From Anaspis maculata (taxonomy: Eukaryota; Arthropoda; Insecta; Coleoptera; Scraptiidae), in contig OX421967.1 in assembly GCA_949128115.1 (NCBI GenBank), forward strand, positions 22,584,635 through 22,648,634: DNA of 64,000 bases, in the 5' to 3' direction. Below the pieces are notes generated by a model, which was given only the letters and a program-made list of their open reading frames with translations, was not told the origin of the DNA and did no database searches. Below, in pieces: positions 55,199 through 64,000 of the stretch (position 1 is its first letter; each line of letters begins with the position of its first letter). Both the position numbers and the translations under genes were made by a program.

Positions 55199-58100
55199 GT
55201 CTTTTGCATTGTCCTCATGTCATTTTCATATCTTCACCAGTTTTCCCAGTTTCCATTTGGTTTCGGTGCTGACTGTCCGACTGTCTGTACTTTTTCTAAG
55301 GCTATGGTTTCCGACATGGTTTCGTTGTCTCATTCATTTGAACTACCGCCAGCTCATGGAGTGGGCTAATCCTCTCAGCGTTTCTTCGTCTGGTCACTGA
55401 CTTCGCCGTAATTAGCAGAAAAAGGCGGATTACTTCTGCTCGATGGTCACTTAGCCCACCAGGTGTTGTGCTTTCTTCTGGTTTTCACATCTCCTCATCA
55501 ATATTTCTGGCATGTATGGTGCCCCTGCAGGGGCCTCTTCATTTGGCCCCCGCCAGCATAGCTCTGAGGATCATCGCAGTTACTTGACTCGCCACCAACA
55601 AGGTCTTACGGCACCCAGGAGAGGGACACTTCTGTCCTTGGTCAACTTCAACTGACCAGATCTCGCTCACAGACGGAATTTTTTCTCATCGAATCTGTCA
55701 GTTACCAAAAAAAAAAACATTCCCAAACAAGGTCGATCTGTCGATATTGCCAACTATGCGATCTGTCTTGGGCTAGGTCGGCGTAGCGACTCGATGAAAG
55801 CTAGTTTGCATACAGAGCATGTTTGAAATTCAGGCTTTTGATTCCTGATCCTATTCTTCAACAAGACGCAAGGTCGTGAAAACTAATGCCGCTGTTTACA
55901 GAATGCCGCAACCGTTTGCACTACGCTACGTCACGGAACTAGTACCTACGTTTTGCGTAGTACTTATTATTACGGTTGCGATTACGTTGCGTTCCGCGTC
56001 AATCTTGAGCGCTGGGCTTTATCGCCCTAAACTAAAATTTTGACACAGTATTTGGGTGATTTGTAGAGCTCTTGTTACACCAACGGCCATATAAAAATTT
56101 GTCAAAAGCGGACGTTACACCGGAAGTAGGCACACCATCAATATATCCATCGAAATGGCGAATAATTCACGCTGTTCCGCTTCGCCGAAACTATACACAC
56201 ACACACTCACACATAACAAATTTTAACGTTACTTTATCGCCGCATAGATATAGCGCACAGACACAACGCACACGTGAAAACACTGAAACGTGCCGAATTA
56301 TTCATGTAAATGGGTGAATAAATAAAAGTGACTGGGATCGGCGGAAGGGGTGGCGGCGGCATCGCCGCCTTCGATGCCGGTCCGAAAACCATCTGGCCGC
56401 AACTGTCCATCAGTCACCTGATTGTCGAACCTCATCTTTTAAACATCCCCCATATACGCGCGCGGGCTGGCTACGGTGCAGAGATGGACGACCTATTTTG
56501 TTTTTCTTGTCCTCCGGATATGTCATTGTCGAACACGGAATGTTGTGCTTTGCGTCTTTCTTATCCTTCGACCTTCCTGATGGCGTTGCGAATGTATTTT
56601 ATTTAGTTCCTCACCGAGCGTAGATTTGTCGAATCGTATACCGGTCAAGTTTGCAGCTCAGCTCTTCATGGTTCACTGTTGTCTCATTGCTTTAATAATG
56701 ATCTTCGATAGAGATTAATTTACAACTCGAATTAACTCCCTCCAATCCAGTTCTCACAACTAAGCATTAGAATGACAATCTTGCTGAGCATCCACTGTTG
56801 AAACAGGACATCAATTTGTTGTCACCGTTCACCATCAATCATCCGGTATACGGTGCTTCTTTGATAGCTCAACGAAGGAAAGACGACGGTAACAAACGTA
56901 TTGCCGTACCTAGGTAACAGCCCAAGACATGTAGCTGAGGAGGTCATACTAGCAAATGTATACCAGGCGATGTTGGAGAAAAATTAAGCAGTAAGACCAC
57001 ATCAACTTGGTTACGAACAAAAAACGACGCTGAAGTAATGTTTCATGCTACAAGATCATTGCTCAATGGAGATCAAGTGGATAGTGTGATAAAACCCCCC
57101 TTTCCCTAAATAATCAAAATTGAAACAATTGACCTGACCCCTACGTTGTGTATTTTGTTGTGCCGTAGTTTTATAATTCGTTTACCTGAATCATTAGAAT
57201 GAATTCCCAACTCCCTGATTTCTCACGAGTCGCTTTGGTCATATTGACTTTTAAACATCATCCAGCCGCTCTATAATGCGTTTTATGGTCGATTTATTGA
57301 ACGTGACGTGAATAGTTGACAGAAACGTTAAAACAAGCGACGTGAGACTGTTCAATCAAGGTTATGGTTTGAACTTGAAATTCTTCCTTTATTTCGCCCC
57401 TTTCGAACCGTCGATTTTACGTTTCAATACGTTTTTTACTGATTCCTCAGAAGATGACGTCTAATTGACGTTAGATGAACATTTTGAATTCAATTGATTT
57501 GGCGTTTCAAATACGTCTAGGAAACGTTAAAGTTGGCATATCTCAAACAATTAAGAGCATAGCATAGGCCCCCTGCTCGTCTTGGGGAGCCACCCTTAAG
57601 GTTTACACGGGAACAATCGCCCATCCAAACAGCGACTCCGTGCGTCGTTGCTCAATAAGCCAACAAAAGCTGCGTTTCGTACCTCAACGACCTGCGTATA
57701 GCCTAGTACTAGAGGAAACCAGTAGTTAGATCGCCGACGAACGATGTTGATGATTCCAGCCCTGGACATCTCCATTGTCCCGTTGATTAGCCCCCGCAAT
57801 CGCAAGAGCCATAACGCATTCACGTAACGTACACGTACACCTTCCAACCCGGAGCAACAATTATGCAATCAGCCGTTGGCACACAATCGCCCCATTGTTT
57901 ATCGAACAATTCCGTTTTGGCATGGCCGCGGGCGGCGGCCGACGAGCATCCATCGGTCCGACCGGAGGCGACCGGTTTTGAAACCCTCTATATACTGCCC
58001 GCTTGCCTGCTTCGCCGCCCCCACTGCCACCGCCGCGCCGCCTCCAGCTCGGAATATAAATATACTTCCAATTGAATTCGCGCGTCCGACGTCTGCTGAA

Positions 58101-58479
58101 CGCCGTTTAATCGTGTTTAATCAAGTGCCGTGCGCGTCCGCATTCGGAATACAAAAGGACCTCTCGCTCTTCGGAGCCGCCGCGCCGTTTCCCGCCCCCG
58201 GTCGACCGAAAACATTGCTGCCAACTGATGTTTCAATTGCGAGGGTACTTCTCATGCATGAGAACAGCCTCCGCATGCACTCGAATTTACTATATAGCGC
58301 GTGTTTCTGTAATGCAGTTATCCATGGAGCTGCTGCAACCTGCAACACTTCTGCCGAGCTGGCAAAGCCACGTTTTCCTGTTGCAAATTACCATTGGAAA
58401 GCAGACTTGAATCCATGAAAACTGTCTGATCCTTTTGTAAATGAGTCGTGCACCTTCGGCAAATGTATGGGTCATCATT
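55199..58479. other. No recognisable gene
   Basis: The first part may be further BEL/Pao debris. A CAACTGACCAGATCTC core lies near 55649. A GC-rich block (56330-56480 and 57880-58200) has long overlapping frames on both strands, including a 180-codon plus-strand frame at 57876-58418, without motifs. It may hold host regulatory DNA; I cannot show it. Confidence 0.3.
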
Positions 58480-59200
58480 ACTGGTTTCTATACTGAGTCG
58501 CTATCGGCCATGTCTCCGAGTCGTCATAGTTGAGTTGTTGAATTTGACATTTGGCGATTGTTTCTGAGTCGTCATAATCAAGTTTCTTAACTAATTTCCT
58601 TTCAACAATTGTCTCTGATTCGTTATATCGTAGATTGTATACTATTTGGCTTCAGCTATTGCCTCTGGATTGTCATAGTTGAGTTTTTGAACAAAGTCGC
58701 CTCCATCGATTGACTCCTAGATGTCTTTGAGTCGTCATAGCTTAGTCATTGAATTAAGTCACCTTTGTAGATTGTCTTTTATATCGCCACATTGGTGTCT
58801 TGAGTTCTATGCTATGTACCAAATCTTCTTCGTCTATTGCCTTTTGACCCGTAACAGTTGAGTTCTTGTAGCAAGTCGCCTTCAGTAATTGCCTCTGAAT
58901 CCTCATAGCTGAGTCCTTGAACTAAGTCGCTTTTGGTTGTCTGTTAGATCGTTATATTAGAGTTCTATGAGTTTTATGTACAAGGTCGCTTTCGACTATG
59001 GTCTATTATGGGTCGTCACAGTTGAGTTGTTGTTACTTTCCTTCGGCGACTGTTTTCATCATAATTGAGCTTTTGAACTGAACCCCTTTCATTGCTAGTT
59101 ATGAATCATCATACTGGAGCTCTATATACCGAGTCGCTTTCAGCTAATGTCTTTGAGTTGTCTTGGTTGCGTTCTTGGGTCCTACGCTATTCGTTCCTTC
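58480..59200 (+). repeat. Minisatellite A: ~51-bp GAGTCGTCATAGTTGAG units
   Basis: Diverged units follow the pattern GAGTCGTCATAGTTGAG + TTCTTGAACTAAGTCGCC + TT-GCGATTGTCTCT. A longer variant has CATATTGGAGTTCTATGAG instead. No two units are identical. The same family fills 62456-64000 in the same orientation. Confidence 0.82.
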
Positions 59201-59204
59201 ACTG

Positions 59205-59290
59205 AACAAAGTGGACAAACTGTCCCCCAATAATTCATTCTGAGACAATGCGCCCCAAATAATTCGCTCCCGGATAATTCATGCCAATAT
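59205..59290 (+). repeat. Minisatellite C units between A and B
   Basis: GGACAAACTGTCCCC, GAGACAATGCGCCCC, AATAATTCGCTCC and GGATAATTCATGCC are diverged relatives of the CGGACAATTCGTCGCA unit at 2256-2392. Confidence 0.65.
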
Positions 59291-59509
59291 TTCTGTCATG
59301 CTTTGCTCCGGGAAATCCGAGTGAACCTCATTGTCTTGGTGTGTTGTTCGCAGTCGTATCAGACTCCCATTTGGAAGATATTTTTCCAAAATGGGACCTT
59401 GCTGAGGTCGGATCATTTCTGTTCTCCTTCAACTATCACTCTGCTGTATGTCGTACATGAAGTCAACAATCGGGTGGAGAACTTCGAGGTGTTCTCTGAG
59501 ACTATTTAG

Positions 59510-60033
59510 ATGTTTTTATGAACCCAAGTCGATCTTCTTGGACTTTTGTGATGTTCTTTGAGGCCCTACTAGGCTCCCTTGTCTTTACTTGTGCCTTTCT
59601 AGAATCTAGTAAGCCCCTTTGTCTTCTTGTATTGTTCGGAGCTCAAGTCTACCCCGTCGCGTCCCCATGTGTCCCTTGACGCTCTACTGAACTCCGTTGT
59701 TTTCTGTTTATCTTTCTGGTAGTGAGTGAGCCCCTCGTCCTCCTCTATTGTTCAGGGTCCACGTATGAAGCCTCTCATATCTTCTTGTACCTTTTAGAAC
59801 CCTACTAAGCCACCTCGTCTCTCGTGCTTCTAAGAAATATAATGACTTTCTGCATGTCCTCTCACATTGTTTCAAAGTCCAAGTATGCCCCATCATGTCT
59901 TCATGTGTCATTTTGACCCCCTAAAGCCTCCAAGCCTTTCTTGTCTTGTACCTTTCGGAAATCTAGTGAGCCCTTGCTGTGCTCTTGTATAATTCAGTGA
60001 GAGTCTCCTTGTGCCTTTTGAAGCCCTAGTGTA
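59510..60033 (+). repeat. Minisatellite B, left of the foldback
   Basis: Units contain GAGGCCCTACTAGGCTCCCTTG, TTGTATTGTTCGGAGC and CCCTACTAAGCC. The last bases, GAAGCCCTAGTG, continue as ...CTAGTGAGCTCC on the far side of the foldback, so one array has been split. Confidence 0.75.
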
Positions 60034-61617
60034 TGGAGCGCCAAACGTTCCACCTCGGATTTGGCAAAACATCGACTCATTTCTTCGGATTTATTGAATA
60101 TTTTAAGCTATGAATTAAATATTTAGTAAATGTATAATTCGTGAATTTAAATATTTATTTCGTAGCGCATCATGATTTGATATTTTCAAATATTTGCGGC
60201 CTTTCAAATAAATATATAATTGGTAAATCTAGATATTCAATTCAGAGCGCATTTAGATTTGATATCTTCAAAGATTTGCGGTCATCGAAATAAATATGTA
60301 ATTGGTAAATCTAAACATTTAATTCGAAGCGCACAAAGATTTGACATCATAGAAGATTTGGGCCATCCTGATAAATATATAATTAGTTAATCTGAATATT
60401 CAATTCAAAGCGCACCTAGATTTGATATCTTTGAAGATTTGCAGCCGTCCAATGAAATATTTACCGAAATAAATATGTAATTATTTGGTACAAATCAAGA
60501 TTTAACTATTGGAAAATTAAGCAGTTCTTGACGGGATTTATTTCGAGATTTATATCAAATCGGCATGTGGAACACCCCAATTTGCCATTTCGTGCATTGA
60601 ATCACCAAATTGCCTTCAAATAAATCCAAAGTGTGCACAAATTAAATATTTAATTCAGACCTGTCAGATATAAATGCAAGCTGTCAGATTTAGCAGGGGA
60701 AAACGAAACGTTACTAGAGCATGAAAATCAACAAACCAAGACAGTTCGATAACTGTGAGTGAGTGCTATGAGTGAGTGAAAAGTGACATTTCACCCCCTG
60801 TCACAACCCCTGATTTGAATATAGATTTTTTTTCAGTATTTTTCCCGAAAGTATCTTTATATTCGTTATTCATTCTGAAAGTTTCTGAATTTCTGCGCGT
60901 TTTTTCTATTTTCCGACCACTGTGCGCTGGCCGGTATAAAGTCACTTTTCACTCACTCATAGCACTCACTCACAGTTATCGAACTGTCTTGATTTGTTTA
61001 TTTTCATGGTCTAGTAACTTTTCATTTCCCCCTGCTAAATCTGACAGCTCGGATTTATATCTGACAGGTCTGAATTAAATATTTAATTTGTGCACACTTT
61101 GGACTTATTTGAAGGCAAAAATTTGGTGATTTAATGCACGAAGTGGCAAATTTGGGTGTTCCACATGCCGATTTGATATAAATCTTGAAATAAATCCCGT
61201 CAAAAACTGCTTATAATTTTCCAATAGTTGAATATCGATTTGTACCAAATTATATATTTATTTCGGTAAATATTTCATTGGACGGCTGTAAATCTTCAAA
61301 GATATTAAATCTAGGTGCGCTTTGAATCAAATATTTAGATTTACCAATTATATTTTTATTTCGATGACCGCAAATCTTTGGAGATATCAAATCTAAATGC
61401 GCTCTGAATTAAATATTTAAATTGACCAATTATATATTTATTTGAAAGGTCGCAAATATTTGAAAATATCAAATCGAGTTGCGCTGCGAAATAAATATTC
61501 AAATTCACGAATTATACATATACTAAATATTTAGTTCATAACTTTAAATATTTAATAAATCCGAAGAACTGAGTCGATGTTTTGCCAAATCCGAGGTGGA
61601 ACGTTTGGTGCCCCATA
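60034..61617. mobile_element. 1.58-kb foldback with ~84-bp internal repeats
   Basis: Ends TATGGAGCGCCAAACG and, on the other strand, TATGGGGCACCAAACG are flanked by CTAGTG (60028-60033 and 61618-61623). The arms pair almost throughout (60034 to about 60780 and 60940-61617), with innermost block GAGTGCTATGAGTGAGTGAA. Each arm carries four tandem ~84-bp units with the core AAATATATAATTGGTAAATC followed by AGCGCA--TAGATTTGATAT. The loop (about 60790-60930) is T-rich. No transposase frame. Confidence 0.85.
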
Positions 61618-62360
61618 CTAGTGAGCTCCATTCTCTTATCTTGTGCCTGTTAAAAATCTACTGAGCCCAAAAAATCTTCTTGTGTTATTCGAAGTCCAAG
61701 GATGTCTTTTCATAGTGTTCAGAGGCTAATTTGGCTTCTCTTTGTGGCTCAATTTGTTGTTTTGGGGCTCTAACACGCCACCTTGCCTTTTATTTGCCCA
61801 ATGGGGATCATGGAACATTGTTCAATTCGGTACGTGAGAGAATGATTATTTTTGAGCCCAAGTAAGCCTCCCTTTGTCTTCATGTTCTTTAAAGTCCTAT
61901 ACTGGACTCCCTTGTCCTATCTTGTCTTTGTCTAAAATCTAGAGAGCTCGCAAAGTTTTTTGGGAATTCAAGTGAGCTTCTCGTGTCTTTGGGGCCCTCT
62001 TCACCTCCTGGACAAGAACATCTTTTTTCAAGAATCTTTTTTATTCCTATCAGAATTTTAGTGAGCCCCACTATGCCCCTTCATGCTGTTCGGAGGGGAA
62101 TTGAGCTCCCTTGTATCTTCTATTTGTTGTTGGGAGCCCTACTAAGCCTTGCTTTTTTTGAGCCGAAAGGTAGGAAGCCATGGTTCCGATACGTAGAACA
62201 GTGAGTCCCCTGGGCCTTCTTGTATTGTTTGAACTACAAGTGGGCCCCCTCGTATCTCTATTATTGTTATTTGAAGCACTTCTCGTCCTTTTTGAAAATT
62301 TAATGTACCTCTGGTATCTAGTAGTATGCCTCGACTAGCCCAAAAGACTCTTCTTGTGGT
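61618..62360 (+). repeat. Minisatellite B, right of the foldback
   Basis: Continuation of the split B array: GAGCTCCATTCTC, GGGAGCCCTACTAAGCC, CCTTCTTGTATTGTTTGAAC and similar words. Confidence 0.72.
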
Positions 62361-62384
62361 TTCCGGCGGAAGCAAAATAAATTT

Positions 62385-62455
62385 GGGGACTAGTTGTCCG
62401 GGCACGAGTCATCCGGGGGCAAATTGTCTGGGAACTAGTTTTTCGGATAGTTTCT
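62385..62455 (+). repeat. Minisatellite C units between B and A
   Basis: GGGGACTAGTTGTCCGG, CACGAGTCATCCGGGG, CAAATTGTCTGGG and ACTAGTTTTTCGGAT are about four C-like units, again exactly at a B/A junction. Confidence 0.65.
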
Positions 62456-64000
62456 TGTACCTACCAAGTTGCCTTTGGTAAATCTCTTCTTATTAGCTAT
62501 CAGCTTCTTATAGCTGAGTTCTTGAACGGCGTCGTTTTTGGCTATTGTCTTCCTCTAATTTATTATACTGGAAGCTCTATACGTAATAAGTCGCCTGCGA
62601 AGATTGTTTCCTAAGTTATCATATCGGAGTTCTATCAGTTATTGCTGTGTTGGTACTAAGTCGTCTCTGAGCCGTCATAGTTCAGTTCTTTTAATAAGTC
62701 GCCTTCGCTGATTGTCTCTGATTCCTTACAGTCGAGTACTTGAAGTAAGTCGCTTTCGGCTATTGTTTCTGATTCATCATAATTGAGTTTTTGAACTCAG
62801 CCGGTTTTTGATTGTCTCTGTTGTTCTATGTACTGAACCGAAACGTCTTCAGTTACTGTGGGTCGTCACAATTGAGCTCTTGTATGAGGTCGCGCTTTCA
62901 GCGATCGTCTCTGAGCCGTCATAGTTTAGTACTTGACCCAAGTCACCTTTGTTGATTTCTTTTACTCTTTTAGGTCGTCAAATTGAAGTCCTGTGAGTTT
63001 TATGCTCAGTACGAAGTGAGCTCCGGTGACTGTCTCCTGTCTCCTCCAAGCCGTCACATTGGAGCTCTACGTATACTAGTCGCCTTGATTTATTGTCTCT
63101 GAGTCGTCAAAGTTGAGATTGAGACCTTGAACTATGTCGCCTCCGTAGATTGTTTTAAATTGGAGTTCATCGAGTTCTATATACTAAATCGCCTTAGAGT
63201 ATCATCTTTGAGTCGTCATAGTACAGTTCTTGTACCAATCGCCTTATTGTCTCTGAGTCGTCATTGTTGAGTTGTTTTAATTACCATTCAGCGATTTTTT
63301 CTGAGTCGCATAATTAAGCTTTCAAACTAAGACGCTTTCATCAATTGTCTCTGAACTGAGCATTTGCATTGTAGTTCTATGTACTGAGTCGCCTGCAGCT
63401 ATTGTTGAGTCTTCACAGTTAAGTTATTGTATAAAGTTGCGCCTTCAGAGGCCTTTGAGTCGTCATAGTTGAGTCCTCGACCAAAGTCACTTTTGTCGAT
63501 CTTGGGTCGTCGTATTGGAGTTCTTTGAGCATTTGAACTAAATCGCGTTCAGTTCTTCTCCCTTAGTTGTCACAGTTTAGCTCTTGGACCAAGTCCTTTT
63601 TGTTGATTGTTTTTCAATTGTCTTTTGTAAGTTTGAGAGTCGCTTCTGATGGTATGGTAGCTGCATCATCATAATTGACTTTTATCAGTTCCACGAACTA
63701 CGAGTATGCCGTCTCGGGCTTATTGAATGTAGTCGTCATGATTGTGTTCCTGTACCAATTCGCCTTTAGTGACTGCTTTTGAGGCGTCTTATTTAAGCTT
63801 TTGAACTTTTTTGGTCAAAATTGTAGCTGTGTCGTCATAAGTGAGTTTTTGTATATCAAGTCGTGATAGTGGAGTTCTTGTACTTCCAAGTCGTTCTCAG
63901 CGTTTTGTATCTGAGTCGTCATATTATATGAATCCTAGAGCTAAGCCGCCTTTTATTGTCTTCCAAGTCGTTATATTGGAGTTCTGCGAGTTCAGTACAC
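62456..64000 (+). repeat. Minisatellite A, running off the window
   Basis: About 25-30 diverged units of the ~51-bp family occur (GAGTCGTCATAGTTGAG and CATATTGGAGTTCT variants) with no homogenised block. On the minus strand the consensus is open in one frame only (ETIAKGDLVQELNYDDS), but individual units carry stops and shifts. Confidence 0.85.

Noticed and set aside
57876..58418. A 180-codon plus-strand frame in GC-rich DNA
   Set aside because: Pro/Arg/Ala-rich composition with overlapping frames on the other strand, no motif, no splice context. GC-rich DNA has fewer stops, so length alone means little.
58480..64000. Regularly spaced short repeats resembling a CRISPR array
   Set aside because: The units are contiguous and diverged, with no identical repeats or unique spacers, and the genome is animal. 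It is a minisatellite.

Overview
The window looks like a piece of an insect nuclear genome. It has metazoan-type introns, arthropod-style TATA plus TCAGT LTR promoters, and Tc1, hAT, BEL/Pao, Gypsy and APE-type LINE relics. Short TAGGTACCTAC-like strings are frequent. A sap-feeding hemipteran is my guess, but I cannot name a species. I recognise no host protein-coding gene, rRNA or functional tRNA. Everything I can support is transposable elements, their broken genes and tandem repeats. Most of the listed open frames are chance frames in AT-rich DNA, or frames kept open by tandem repeats.

Left part (1-9.9 kb): an LTR (195-713), a 41-bp-arm hairpin, and a linked pair of old minisatellites (here named C, ~16-bp unit, and B, 'GAGCCCT' unit). 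B is split by a ~4.8-kb DNA transposon remnant (3273-8105). Its gene encoded a Mutator-like (PF20700-type) transposase joined to a YqaJ exonuclease-like domain and is now full of stops and frameshifts. A 1-kb foldback (8468-9499) and a small hairpin follow.

Middle (16-32 kb): a hAT-like element rich in AAATAC, a second copy of the first LTR, an antisense Gypsy-type reverse transcriptase relic (about 20.15-20.79 kb), a hAT MITE with a perfect 8-bp duplication that contains a second MITE, a solo LTR and a longer copy of the same LTR, a ~265-bp satellite arranged as alternating dimers, and a tRNA-like SINE head.

32-38.3 kb: a complete APE-type non-LTR retrotransposon on the minus strand with a 14-bp target duplication and an intact 1105-codon ORF2. 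Its ORF1 is interrupted only by a 1.45-kb foldback. ORF1 and ORF2 are joined by a classical A AAA AAC slippery heptamer in the correct -1 frame, so a fusion by ribosomal frameshifting is plausible.

46-55 kb: a nest of insertions. A minus-strand BEL/Pao pol relic is split by a 7.8-kb palindromic TA-flanked element. That contains a Tc1-like element (TA duplication), whose transposase is split by a 3.2-kb element (10-bp duplication, GAGGGGG inverted ends, GCAATG arrays near both ends) and by a hAT MITE (8-bp duplication). The 3.2-kb element itself carries a foldback. Removing both insertions and one copy of each duplication gives a reading frame of exactly 1023 nt, which confirms the order of events.

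Right end (58.5-64 kb): two old minisatellites in the order A-C-B, then a 1.58-kb foldback inside B with a 6-bp duplication, then B-C-A to the end of the window. The same C-B pairing recurs at 2.3-3.3 kb, so the composite is itself a dispersed unit. Stretches with nothing recognisable are listed as such.
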